Shown: piece by piece, positions 1 to 7,304 of the stretch
Layout: each line of letters begins with the position of its first letter
Position numbering within the stretch: position 1 is the first letter of the stretch
Assembly (NCBI GenBank): GCA_021813235.1
Contig: JAKALG010000016.1
Location: 1 to 11,863 of the forward strand
DNA from: a bacterium
GTDB taxonomy: Bacteria > Patescibacteria > Paceibacteria > UBA9973
Direction of reading: 5' to 3'
Length of the DNA stretch: 11,863 bases
Notes under the pieces: generated by a model
Seen by the model: the letters and a program-made list of their open reading frames with translations, nothing else
What the model was told of the DNA's origin: nothing
The model's database searches: none
Program-made: the position numbers and the translations under genes

Positions 1-1951
1 ACCGTGTAGGCATTACATATAATTGTACGTATAAGTCAACCGCTGCGGTAGTTTGAACTGCGGTAACATTTAATTGAACTCTATCGTTTAGTGCTAATGA
101 TAATGCAGAAGATGCGGGTGCCTGTGGGGTGGTAGTCGCCGCAACCGTGCTTCCAAGAGTCGGACTCACTAAGGTGACTGTTCCTGTCCCATTTACCAAA
201 CTCACAGTCGTACTATTAGTAGTTCCCGCTGTGCCTACTTGCATATCCGCTCCTAAAACTCTCATAGGTTCAGTTGCATAATAGGCATTCGCCACATCAT
301 TACCTGTTGCTCCGATAGTTCCAGAAACAGCGAACTTCTGTACAAATGCCTCTACTCCTATCATTGCATATTTTAATGAAGAAGCATCAATACTTGCCAT
401 TGTATCTCCGACAATAGTTACCGTGGTATTTGGTGCACTATATGTAGAAGGAATAGAAACCATCGCATTCCTTACCGTAGAAGTTTCTGTCCATTTTATA
501 ATCACTCCTTTTGCAAATACAGAAGTATAATCTCCTGTCATGGTAAAGGTGGTATTAGATGCACGTGTAGGAGTTCCAGGACCCAATGTCCAAAACTTTC
601 CTGTATTGGTAATTGATGATAAATCTTTGTTGGTAAGAGTATCGGTGGTAGTCCTTCCAACATACGTATCCGTTCCCTGAAAAGTGATAGTTGCATTATC
701 AGTACCAAAAGCTAATGTTGCCGCAGTAGTTGGAGCAGTAAGAGCTACCTTGTTAATAGAAGTGGCAGTCGCAACACCAATAGTTGGAGTAACCAAAGTT
801 GGAGAAGTTGCAAGAACAATAGAACCTGAACCAGTCGTTGTGTTTCCAAGAGCGGTTACTGTTCCTGAGGTAGGCAGGGTAAGTGAAGTCGCTCCTGAAG
901 TTGTAAGAGTTATATTATTAGTCCCAAAGTTCAACAGTTGTGCATCTGCTCCAATAAAGGTTAGTGAATTTGAAAATACTATACGCTTCCCCGTTGATAC
1001 ACTTGTTGCTATATAATGAGTTTCCCAAGTTCCCGCAGCAGTAGAGTTATCTGTACAAATGAGATACATTTCTGTACCTGTAGCCATTGTCCATAAGGTA
1101 GCACCTCCATTAGTTTGTATGGTTATATTTCCCGTGGAAGGATTAAGTATTCTAAATGAATGTCCCTTAGTTAATGTAGTGGCATTTGGTAAGACAAGTG
1201 TTTGGTTTGCAACACCAGTAAATGATTGTATTTCAGTTGATGATACAGTAAGGGTAGTAATGCCTCCCGCAGTGGCAGTGGAAGTAAATCCCTCAACAAT
1301 ATTATTACCAAATATATTATGCGTACCCAAATTAACATCTGTGGTCGCTCCTGTATATGGAACATAAGTAGATGCAGCTGTGGTTGGAGTGAGATAATCC
1401 GTGTCAGCTACTGCAATGCTTAAAGCACCTGTTCCTGTAGTAGATTTCAATATACCTGTAGCCAGAGCAGAAGTACCAGCAGAATAATCTGTTCCAGATA
1501 CTGCAATACTCAATGCTCCAGTAGTAGTAGTAGATTTTAATATACCAGTGGCTAACGCTGATGTTCCTGCTGAATAATCAGTTCCAGAAGTAGCAGCAGA
1601 TATAGCAGTGCCATTGCCCTTCAATACTCCCGTAACAGTGGTAGTAAGTGTAATGGCTGGAGTAGTTGTTGCTGTTGCAACAGTTCCTGCAAAACCATTC
1701 GCAGATACAACAGAAACACTGGTAACAGTACCACTTCCCATTGCAATCAAATCAGTTTCAACACCAGAAGCATTTAGGAAATAAAGTTTATGGTCAGAAC
1801 TCTTAACATAAATCTTACCATAAGATGTAGTAGCAGTAGGAGCAGTAGTTTCTTTTAATAAAACAATACCAGTTGCACCAGTTTGAACCCACGCTTCTTC
1901 AGTTGGGGTAAATGGATTTCCTGATTGTGCTCCATAGTTTTTGAATGCCAT
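1..1951 (-). CDS. Tail fibre-like / receptor-binding structural protein, C-terminus cut by window edge
   Basis: This reading frame is open from ATG 1951 to the left edge, giving at least 650 residues. It is very rich in Thr, Ala, Gly, Ser and Val, and after the first 60 residues has few charged residues. Residues 1-30 form a distinct N-terminal segment (MAFKNYGAQSGNPF), plausibly the virion attachment end. Residues 74-190 carry phrases seen in many phage fibres (GTVTSVSV, GVLKGNGTAISA) and two 30-residue repeats (122-151 and 152-181). Later come YVPYTGAT (196-203), LATSPTLVTPTIG (380-392) and YVGRTTTDTLTNKDLSS (430-446). Residues about 565-648 look like a beta-sandwich, ending DLYVQLYV, so little may be missing. 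A role in host binding is inferred from composition and from its place at the end of the head operon. No enzyme motif is visible. The start lies one base after the stop of the preceding gene (TAATATG). Confidence 0.8.
   Translation of the reverse strand, partial: MAFKNYGAQSGNPFTPTEEAWVQTGATGIVLLKETTAPTATTSYGKIYVKSSDHKLYFLNASGVETDLIAMGSGTVTSVSVVSANGFAGTVATATTTPAITLTTTVTGVLKGNGTAISAATSGTDYSAGTSALATGILKSTTTTGALSIAVSGTDYSAGTSALATGILKSTTGTGALSIAVADTDYLTPTTAASTYVPYTGATTDVNLGTHNIFGNNIVEGFTSTATAGGITTLTVSSTEIQSFTGVANQTLVLPNATTLTKGHSFRILNPSTGNITIQTNGGATLWTMATGTEMYLICTDNSTAAGTWETHYIATSVSTGKRIVFSNSLTFIGADAQLLNFGTNNITLTTSGATSLTLPTSGTVTALGNTTTGSGSIVLATSPTLVTPTIGVATATSINKVALTAPTTAATLAFGTDNATITFQGTDTYVGRTTTDTLTNKDLSSITNTGKFWTLGPGTPTRASNTTFTMTGDYTSVFAKGVIIKWTETSTVRNAMVSIPSTYSAPNTTVTIVGDTMASIDASSLKYAMIGVEAFVQKFAVSGTIGATGNDVANAYYATEPMRVLGADMQVGTAGTTNSTTVSLVNGTGTVTLVSPTLGSTVAATTTPQAPASSALSLALNDRVQLNVTAVQTTAAVDLYVQLYVMPTR
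1409..1588 (-). repeat. Two tandem 90-bp coding repeats in the fibre gene
   Basis: Two adjacent units, 1499-1588 and 1409-1498, encode fibre residues 122-151 and 152-181. Both begin SGTDYSAGTSALATGILKS and end GALSIAV. Twenty-nine of 30 residues are identical, but 17 of 30 codons differ silently. A third partial match (DTDY) follows the second unit. Confidence 0.9.
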
Positions 1952-1952
1952 A

Positions 1953-2645
1953 TTAGTTATCGAGATTATTAAACTTACCGAATACCTTTATATATCGTGG
2001 TTTTAATCTATGTTCCATTATATCAATCATTCTTTCACGTTGTTCTAATTCTTTTTCTTTCTGTTCTAACGATGTTCTAAATTTATATATATCTTCTTGT
2101 TCATTCTTCAATGAATCAAGGACTTGCTTCTGTATATCAATTCTTCCTTGTAGTGAATCATTATCAAAAGCCAACTTATTTAATCTCTCTTCTTCTGATA
2201 ATAACTCATTAATTTTAAACTGACGCAAATCTATTTCTTTCTGGATTAACAAATTGTTATGAGATAACACTTTATTTTTCTCTTGTGCTTCATGTATCTC
2301 TAAATTTATATTATCTAATACAATCTGTTGCTGAGCAATCAATCTATCGTTATCCTGAATCTTAAGATTCTGGGATGACATTAATTCATTTAACTCATTA
2401 CATTTTGCTTTGAAATTTATTTCACATGAAGATATTTCCTTTTCAAGAGATTCTTTTCTAGATATAAGATTCTCTATTAATGGTTTTTCTCTATCACTTA
2501 TATCTTTCAATTTTGAATATGCTAAAACAATCTGATTATCAACAGACGATAACTCTTTTCTCTTTGAGACAATCTCGGAAGATAAATTAGCAATCGTAAC
2601 TTTTAAAACCGAGACATCTTTTTCAAGTGCATCAGTCTTATCCAT
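1953..2645 (-). CDS. Coiled-coil protein of unknown function, 230 aa
   Basis: I do not recognise a family. Nearly the whole chain (about residues 5-212) has the heptad-like spacing of Leu, Ile and Val among Glu, Lys, Gln, Asp and Asn expected of a long coiled coil. Examples are the runs around LEKDVSVLKVTIANL and LEQKEKELEQRERM. A short non-coil tail follows (RYIKVFGKF). It has no signal peptide or membrane segment. It sits between a small structural gene cluster and the fibre gene, with its ATG overlapping the stop of a 26-aa ORF by one base and its own stop one base before the fibre ATG. Translational coupling is therefore likely. AGGA about 7 bases upstream of the ATG is a modest ribosome binding site, one of the few on this strand. 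Possible roles are a fibre-folding or assembly chaperone, or a structural spacer; neither is shown. The chain is too short for a typical tape measure. Confidence 0.8.
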   Translation of the reverse strand: MDKTDALEKDVSVLKVTIANLSSEIVSKRKELSSVDNQIVLAYSKLKDISDREKPLIENLISRKESLEKEISSCEINFKAKCNELNELMSSQNLKIQDNDRLIAQQQIVLDNINLEIHEAQEKNKVLSHNNLLIQKEIDLRQFKINELLSEEERLNKLAFDNDSLQGRIDIQKQVLDSLKNEQEDIYKFRTSLEQKEKELEQRERMIDIMEHRLKPRYIKVFGKFNNLDN

Positions 2646-2725
2646 TATGATTTCCTATTACTTTTGCGAGCTTGTCTAGAGTAATATTGTCGTTGCCTTT
2701 TACTTCCTCTATTAACAAAACTCAT
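2645..2725 (-). CDS. Possible 26-aa basic peptide
   Basis: A short frame begins MSFVNRGSKRQRQYYS and ends RKS. Nine of its 26 residues are Lys or Arg. It fills the gap between the 145-aa gene and the coiled-coil gene: its ATG is 4 bases after the preceding stop (TAA ATAT ATG), and its TAA shares one base with the next ATG (TAATG). That fit is the main support, because a random frame would rarely close both junctions. It could bind nucleic acid by charge, but this is inference. It could also simply be a leader that couples translation of the two flanking genes. Confidence 0.4.
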   Translation of the reverse strand: MSFVNRGSKRQRQYYSRQARKSNRKS

Positions 2726-2729
2726 ATAT

Positions 2730-3167
2730 TTAGTTAGAACGTAATCCTAAACTTAACTTTAATGACGAACTCGTAGCAACTCCAGTACCCGTTACCGTAA
2801 TCTTATAGGCCTTTAAAGCACCAATAGGAAAATGCCACATACCTTTAGTATCGGCAGTAAGAGTAATGTTTAATGGATTTAAAGTGATAGTACCAGTTGT
2901 TGAAGTTTCTTCATTCTCTGTATACCAATCACTAGCGGTAGGATTTCCAACTTGTGAACCATACATCTTGATGATTACATTAGTAAGTGAACCCTTAGTA
3001 AAATTTATTAACAAAGTTGCCTGAGTGTTACCACCTACACTAACAACAGATGATGAGTCATAATCTGCTGACTTTAGAATAAGTGCATCAGTCTCAGTTA
3101 CAGGTACAGTTCCAGCACTATCATATGAGATAATTTCTGAAGCTGAAGCGAAAGAGATAGTTTCCAT
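2730..3167 (-). CDS. Beta-rich structural protein, 145 aa
   Basis: This is a probable virion protein of unrecognised family. The sequence alternates hydrophobic and Thr/Ser/Gly residues in short strands (for example TQATLLINF, NVIIKMYGS, GTITLNPLNITLTAD, AYKITVTGTG), as in a beta-sandwich. It has no long helices and no cysteine. GMWHFPIGALKAYKITV (about residues 108-124) resembles the closing part of small phage or fibre-linked domains. It starts two bases after the stop of the zinc-finger gene (TAA TT ATG), with no Shine-Dalgarno sequence, so it is probably expressed by coupling. Its place between capsid and fibre genes suits a head-decoration, head-tail joining or fibre-attachment role, but the sequence does not choose among these. 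Confidence 0.75.
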   Translation of the reverse strand: METISFASASEIISYDSAGTVPVTETDALILKSADYDSSSVVSVGGNTQATLLINFTKGSLTNVIIKMYGSQVGNPTASDWYTENEETSTTGTITLNPLNITLTADTKGMWHFPIGALKAYKITVTGTGVATSSSLKLSLGLRSN

Positions 3168-3169
3168 AA

Positions 3170-3514
3170 TTATTTATGAACTCTTTTAGAGTGTAAATCT
3201 AGACCTTTTTGAGTATCGAATTCTTTAGCACACTCCTTACAAATGAATGAATTATTAATTTCTGGTTCTTGTTCTTTTGGAAGTTCAGGTACTACAGAAC
3301 TTTCAATATCTTCAATAGTTTCTTCTGTAATAGTAGTATCTTCCTTTGGTTCTTCTTTAGAACTTTTTTTCTCGTCTACAAGTTCCAAAGGATTATGCCA
3401 ATATAAAGCCAAAAGACGTTGACCAATTTCAGCATCAACCTCTTTCGTAGAATGTGAACTAATCATAACTCCCTCAAATGAGAAGTCTTTATCTGATATA
3501 TTTAATATAATCAT
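3170..3514 (-). CDS. Small head-region protein with C-terminal C2H2 zinc finger, 114 aa
   Basis: The protein has three parts. Residues 1-50 (MIILNISDKDFSFEGVMISS) form a small beta/helix domain of a type common in phage head operons, with no known activity that I can name. Residues 51-89 are an acidic, Glu/Ser/Thr/Pro-rich linker. Residues 90-114 are a textbook C2H2 finger: C92-X2-C95, F99, L105, H108-X4-H113, with the standard Phe and Leu core spacing and a basic end (SKRVHK). The finger should bind one zinc ion and could contact DNA, RNA or protein. A 56-base gap with a hairpin separates it from the 448-aa gene upstream. The finger assignment is firm; the biological role is not known. Confidence 0.8.
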   Translation of the reverse strand: MIILNISDKDFSFEGVMISSHSTKEVDAEIGQRLLALYWHNPLELVDEKKSSKEEPKEDTTITEETIEDIESSVVPELPKEQEPEINNSFICKECAKEFDTQKGLDLHSKRVHK

Positions 3515-3526
3515 ATGTATTTATTA

Positions 3527-3552
3527 CCGTCTACTTTTTATAGGAGAGACGG
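3527..3552 (-). other. Intergenic hairpin upstream of the zinc-finger gene
   Basis: CCGTCT (3527-3532) pairs with AGACGG (3547-3552) around a 14-base loop, in the 56-base gap after the 448-aa gene. On the minus strand no T-run follows, so it is not a typical rho-independent terminator. It could act as an mRNA processing or stability element. Confidence 0.35.
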
Positions 3553-3570
3553 AAAGAGAAACTATTAATG

Positions 3571-4917
3571 TTAAGCTACAATCTTAAACTGAATTAAGAT
3601 AGTTCCATTAAGAGCAAGGGACGCATGTGCATTGGTTATAACAATGGTCGCAGAACCAACTCCAGGAGTTACTTTGGTAACGATTGGCAATCCTTGAGTG
3701 GAAGTACCAAGACCAGTAGTAACCATTACATTGGATGAAGCAGCAATCTTAGTGTTTGTAAGAGTCAAAGTGTAGGTTGCACCAGCAGCAGTCGTAAGAG
3801 ACTCTGAGGTTACAATTCCATTTTGAGTGCTAAGAGTTGCGGCACCAGTAGTAGCAGAAGCAGTTCCTGTGTCTCCAGTAATAACAATTCCAGTTCCTTT
3901 GGCATTGATAGTCAAAGACTCATTAGTACCAGAAGATATAGCAGTGATATTTACTCCTCCAGCAGCAGCAGCACCAGTAACTTTAATACCAGTTGCAACT
4001 GTTACAGCAGAAGCATCAACCTGTAGTACAGGATTTGTAGTTCCATTTGCACCGATAGCTAATGCTCCAGTGGAAATACTATGTACTACAGTAGGACCTT
4101 GTACAGATACTCCCTGACTATCGGTACCATTACCGATTAGGATAGCACCAGTACCTGCACCAGCAGTAGTTCCTAAACCAATCTGTCCAGTTCCTTTTGC
4201 TGACAAAGTTAAACCGATATTAGCATCAGAACCTACAGCAGAAATGATAGGAGCATTTGCAGTTGCAGCAGTAGTCATCTGCACAGTATTTACTGAACTT
4301 GCAGTTTCACTAACAGGAAGCAATGCATCAGTAACCGTATCTGCATACAAAGTAACAGTAGCAGCTCCAGTAACACGACCAATCATGAATGCTTGTCCAC
4401 CAGAATACACTTCAGTAGAACCAGATAGAGTTACTCCAACTCCTGCGGCTAGAGTTATTTTCTGTCCAGCGGTAGCAGAAATATTTCTAAGATAGAAATA
4501 AAATGCAGTTCCAGTAGTAGCATTCGGGATAGCTGCAATTATATTTGCAGCAGTATCAGTGGTATCAGTTCTATTTGTTGCACCACCATCTCGGTCCAAT
4601 ATAGCATCAACCATTTTTGCAGCAGCGATAGTCAAAGGACCAGCAGTTGCATCGGAGTTATATGCTAACAATGAAATAGGAGACAATGAGGTATCAAGAA
4701 GACTCCATGAAGGAGTGGCAACTGAACCAATGTTTTGCCATATAGCACGTGAACCAGTAGCAGTATCTGTCTGAAGCATAATACATCCATGTTGGTATTT
4801 GCTTGCAGTAGTTTGTGGCGCACCAGTACACTTTGCAATAACTGCATATCCACTTGCATCACATAATGCAGCATCGGTATTAGTGTCGAATGGTGCGAAT
4901 AAATTTGTTCCGTTCAT
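3571..4917 (-). CDS. Fibre/decoration-like structural protein, 448 aa, downstream of the capsid gene
   Basis: The protein is dominated by Ala, Thr, Gly, Ser, Val and Ile. Residues 1-75 form a compact N-terminal part with three Cys (C19, C30, C45) and two Trp. Residues about 119-191 match the pattern of a beta domain common in metagenomic phage proteins (IIAAIPNATTGTAFYFYLRN, then LAAGVGVTLSGS, then TVTLYA). Residues 226-349 contain two related segments, IGLTLSAKGTGQIGLG and ESLTINAKGTGIVITG. The C-terminal part (about 374-448) runs from LTTAAGATYTLTLTN to ASLALNGTILIQF, again a recurrent phage surface beta domain. It directly follows the major capsid gene, so a head fibre or capsid decoration protein is the best guess; a tail fibre is the alternative. 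The ATG lies in TAATATG and has no Shine-Dalgarno sequence. Confidence 0.75.
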   Translation of the reverse strand: MNGTNLFAPFDTNTDAALCDASGYAVIAKCTGAPQTTASKYQHGCIMLQTDTATGSRAIWQNIGSVATPSWSLLDTSLSPISLLAYNSDATAGPLTIAAAKMVDAILDRDGGATNRTDTTDTAANIIAAIPNATTGTAFYFYLRNISATAGQKITLAAGVGVTLSGSTEVYSGGQAFMIGRVTGAATVTLYADTVTDALLPVSETASSVNTVQMTTAATANAPIISAVGSDANIGLTLSAKGTGQIGLGTTAGAGTGAILIGNGTDSQGVSVQGPTVVHSISTGALAIGANGTTNPVLQVDASAVTVATGIKVTGAAAAGGVNITAISSGTNESLTINAKGTGIVITGDTGTASATTGAATLSTQNGIVTSESLTTAAGATYTLTLTNTKIAASSNVMVTTGLGTSTQGLPIVTKVTPGVGSATIVITNAHASLALNGTILIQFKIVA

Positions 4918-4942
4918 ATTAGTATTTTAATTAATGACCTTT

Positions 4943-4970
4943 ATACCCTGAGATATTTCACCCAGGGTAT
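4943..4970 (-). terminator. Hairpin after the major capsid gene, possible partial terminator
   Basis: ATACCCTG (4943-4950) pairs perfectly with CAGGGTAT (4963-4970) around a 12-base loop, in the 67-base gap between the capsid stop and the 448-aa start. On the minus strand it is followed by AAAGG rather than a T-run. Attenuation or mRNA 3'-end protection after the highly expressed capsid gene fits better than full termination. Confidence 0.4.
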
Positions 4971-4984
4971 TAAATTAATAGATA

Positions 4985-5956
4985 TTATAATCCTTGGTTT
5001 CCTACCAATCCACGATATTCGAATGCACCAACTTTATGTTCGAATGAGATGTCATGAACAAACGCTTTAACGTTTTCATCAAACCATGATTCATTAGACA
5101 TAGTTCGGAAAGTAACATTCTTCAAAGGAGAGAAGTTACCATCGATAATAAACCATGCAGTATCTGAACCACCATTAGATGCAGACATATAAGGAGATGA
5201 GACTAATGCCCATCCTGCTCCTTTCCATACGTTTACATTGTTGTTTGCAGTATCGACTACCCAATCTGAATCAAGAACTTCTTTAGTCTTACGTACTTTC
5301 GCAGGCGGAACTACGATATACTTCATTCCACCTCCCATCGGCATAGGTTCTCCAATATCATCAACTTGGTTTTGCAATACTAATACCATTGCTTCTATTG
5401 CACTATAAGTTACATCAGAAGCGGTTACGTAGTTATTATGGGTTCCACCAACTTTATCAGGGTGAGCACCACACAATGCTACTCCGTCATTGTAATCAAA
5501 TAAATGTTTATCAGTGACGAGTGAGAACGCTTTATTAAAGCGGTCAAATTTATGTTTAGCTTCAGTATTCATTCCCGCAATATTCAACTTCAATGCTTCA
5601 TTCAAAGCATTTTGATAAAGTGAATCTCTGCGTTCTACTGACTCTCGTGAGACTTTGATACGTCTTGCAAACTTATAAGGTTCTACTGACGTAACATATG
5701 AAGGAACATAGGAGGTCTCAGGAAACTCCGAAAGTTCCTCAGTTGGCTGAAGTTGACTTACTCCAGTAACAGAAATTGCTTCATAGCGTTGGCGACCAAC
5801 GGCATTGATATCTTCGAACAAAGCACCAGTCTTATTCGTTGAATCAAGATATACATTTGAATCGTAAGCAGCTTTCTGTTTCTGTGCTTGGTCAACAATC
5901 TGAGCGAATTCAGCACGGACACCTTTTAATAGAATGTCTATCTGTTTCGAAATCAT
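4985..5956 (-). CDS. Major capsid protein, HK97 fold, Mu gpT-like
   Basis: At 323 aa it has the expected size for a Mu gpT-type major head subunit, which forms the icosahedral shell. The landmarks of that family are present in order. A basic Arg-rich stretch near 97-110 is followed by FDRFNKAF (137-144), then DGVALCGAHPDKVGGTHNN (158-176) and GEPMPMGGGMKYIVVPPAK (202-220). After these come TANNNVNVWKG (236-246), the strand DTAWFIID (265-272), and the C-terminal HKVGAFEYRG (307-316). The family match is from memory of these motifs, not from a search. It follows the scaffold-like and 172-aa genes, in the usual scaffold-to-capsid order. No prohead protease gene is visible between portal and capsid. 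The start at TAATATG has no Shine-Dalgarno sequence, which is notable for a gene expected to be the most highly translated. Confidence 0.9.
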   Translation of the reverse strand: MISKQIDILLKGVRAEFAQIVDQAQKQKAAYDSNVYLDSTNKTGALFEDINAVGRQRYEAISVTGVSQLQPTEELSEFPETSYVPSYVTSVEPYKFARRIKVSRESVERRDSLYQNALNEALKLNIAGMNTEAKHKFDRFNKAFSLVTDKHLFDYNDGVALCGAHPDKVGGTHNNYVTASDVTYSAIEAMVLVLQNQVDDIGEPMPMGGGMKYIVVPPAKVRKTKEVLDSDWVVDTANNNVNVWKGAGWALVSSPYMSASNGGSDTAWFIIDGNFSPLKNVTFRTMSNESWFDENVKAFVHDISFEHKVGAFEYRGLVGNQGL

Positions 5957-5994
5957 ATTAATAGTTAATATTTAATAATAAATTGTATCAACCA

Positions 5995-6513
5995 TTATCG
6001 ATTGATGTACAATGCTTTGCGGAATCGAACAATACCTTTTGAAGTAGTGGTTCCGTCAGCCACAACAACAACCTGCTTTCCTCCAATAGCAGTAGCAGTA
6101 ACTGTGGATTCTCCGATAGTCCGACAATCAGACAAATCAAAGAACTGCCAGTTTAAATCTGAAGTAGAAGTAGTTCCACGAGCAGCACTAAAGTCTGCTT
6201 CCCATGATTGTTCAGCATGGATAGGAATATATACCGCACAGATTTTACCTACAGTTTGGTTATCAGATGCAACAGTAACCTGGTTGGGAGTAACAGAAGT
6301 ATCTTGTCCAGTAGCAGGATATACTTCTCCATTAAGTTTAGAGAATCCTACGACAACTCCAAGAACATACACGTTTCCCGCAGTGCTAACAGTAGCATTC
6401 GTTAAGAAACCACTCTCTGCAGCGACAGTATCTCCAACCTTAACAGTTAAACTGTTGGTGATGATACCACGTTCAGTCTGTACATTGTAGGTATCTTTAT
6501 AAATCTTGAACAT
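5995..6513 (-). CDS. Head protein upstream of capsid gene, possible decoration protein, 172 aa
   Basis: I do not know the family by name. It is almost entirely beta-type, for example NSLTVKVGDTVAAESGFL and NVYVLGVVVGFSK, then KICAVYIPIHAEQSW and GKQVVVVADG, and it closes GIVRFRKALYINR. This matches the general character of small phage head-stabilising or decoration proteins that lie between scaffold and capsid genes. It has two Cys, near residues 94 and 130. It is separated by 24 bases from the scaffold-like gene and by 38 from the capsid gene, so it is co-transcribed with both. Binding to the capsid surface is inferred only from this position and the beta content. A long frame exists on the opposite strand but is a mirror effect. 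Confidence 0.75.
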   Translation of the reverse strand: MFKIYKDTYNVQTERGIITNSLTVKVGDTVAAESGFLTNATVSTAGNVYVLGVVVGFSKLNGEVYPATGQDTSVTPNQVTVASDNQTVGKICAVYIPIHAEQSWEADFSAARGTTSTSDLNWQFFDLSDCRTIGESTVTATAIGGKQVVVVADGTTTSKGIVRFRKALYINR

Positions 6514-6537
6514 AGTAGATTAGAAATTAATAATAGT

Positions 6538-7188
6538 TTATATTTTACCTTCAGCTTTTAATTTCTTATAAGTATCAGTCGACATACCAGCCCATTGAAT
6601 TGCAGCAATATCATCAGGAGTAAGTTCAATATCTCCTTGATTAAGATTTGCATCTCCACCATTAAATCCAGAAGAGGATTGAGCAGCAGCATTATCAAAA
6701 GCTGCATCTTTATAAGCCCCCATCTGTTTTTCAATTCCAATATATTTATCAGGATTGAGATATAAATGAGTACGAACTAAATCTTGATAGATGTTATCTG
6801 CATCAACAGAACCTCCATCGAGCTTCTTAAAAGTTTCTAAAAGCTTTTCTTTTGCTGATTCATCTTCATATTTGAAGTCCTTGAGAAAACGTTGTTTAGC
6901 TTTTTCAAGTTGCTCATCACGAAACTTTTCAGCAAAAGTTTTATCCTTTTCAGATAGTTTACGCCTCTCTTCACGAGCAGCTTTTATATCATTAAGGATG
7001 CGTTCATTCTCTTTAGAAAGAGCGTCTTTCTGAGATTCATAATTGGCATTCTCAGACTTATTCTTTTCAAGGTCTGCCAATACCTTATCATTCTCTTGCT
7101 TGTTTTTTTCGAGGTTAGTAAGAGTTTCCTCTAATTGCTCGTGAGCAATTTGTTCTGGAGTTTTATCAACTCCGTCTATTTGTGTCAT
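6538..7188 (-). CDS. Scaffold-like coiled-coil protein, 216 aa
   Basis: This is probably the internal scaffold that guides prohead assembly. Residues about 12-105 are a strongly charged coiled coil, including a short duplication (NLEKNKQEN, then DLEKNKSEN at about 25-48). A mixed helical region, about 110-150, includes YLNPDKYIG. A flexible Ala/Ser/Gly/Asn stretch follows (165-185), then a compact C-terminal part (LTPDDIAAIQWAG... KKLKAEGKI, 189-216), as expected of a capsid-contacting end. Position just before the head and capsid genes supports this. No protease residues are apparent. I chose ATG 7188. An in-frame GTG at 7221 and ATG at 7206 would add 11 or 6 residues, but the added residues do not look like part of the domain. 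A sigma70-like promoter lies just upstream. Confidence 0.75.
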   Translation of the reverse strand: MTQIDGVDKTPEQIAHEQLEETLTNLEKNKQENDKVLADLEKNKSENANYESQKDALSKENERILNDIKAAREERRKLSEKDKTFAEKFRDEQLEKAKQRFLKDFKYEDESAKEKLLETFKKLDGGSVDADNIYQDLVRTHLYLNPDKYIGIEKQMGAYKDAAFDNAAAQSSSGFNGGDANLNQGDIELTPDDIAAIQWAGMSTDTYKKLKAEGKI

Positions 7189-7235
7189 AATGTTTATTAC
7201 GCCCATTATGGTTGGCGACACCTTATGTTAAGATA

Positions 7236-7264
7236 AGTATATCACAAAAACTATAATGTAGCAA
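7236..7264 (-). promoter_or_regulatory. Sigma70-like promoter for the scaffold-capsid block
   Basis: On the minus strand, TTGCTA (7264-7259) and TATACT (7241-7236) are separated by exactly 17 bases. This matches the -35 consensus at four of six positions and the -10 consensus at five of six. Transcription would start near 7229, leaving about 40 bases before ATG 7188. It lies in the largest gap inside the minus-strand array. Confidence 0.55.
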
Positions 7265-7282
7265 TATTTACTTTTAATAATT

Positions 7283-7304
7283 TTGTATAGTCGATTCTAT
7301 ACAA
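7283..7304 (-). terminator. Perfect 8-bp hairpin at the boundary of two gene blocks
   Basis: TTGTATAG (7283-7290) and CTATACAA (7297-7304) are perfect inverted repeats around a 6-base loop. The hairpin includes the TAG stop of the 58-aa gene and ends about 19 bases before the -35 of the next promoter. No T-run follows on the minus strand, so it may be a weak terminator. An operator for a dimeric repressor is the alternative. Confidence 0.4.

Noticed and set aside
684..1367. Plus-strand frames opposite the fibre gene
   Set aside because: The minus-strand frame continues without a stop for 650 codons with fibre-like phrases. The plus-strand frames arise from its low-complexity Thr/Ala/Val codons.
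3823..4774. Plus-strand frames opposite the 448-aa protein
   Set aside because: Poly-Ser and Ala/Val-rich products are typical antisense shadows of Ala/Thr-rich genes; none has a plausible start signal.
6002..6490. Long plus-strand frame of 162 codons opposite the 172-aa head gene
   Set aside because: It mirrors a Thr/Val-rich beta protein on the other strand. It has no ribosome binding site, and its residue pattern is that of an antisense reading.
7189..7221. GTG 7221 as the start of the scaffold-like gene
   Set aside because: It lies about 8 bases from the predicted transcription start, and the 11 added residues do not resemble the coiled-coil domain. ATG 7188 shares the AT-rich start context of the other genes. 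It cannot be fully excluded.
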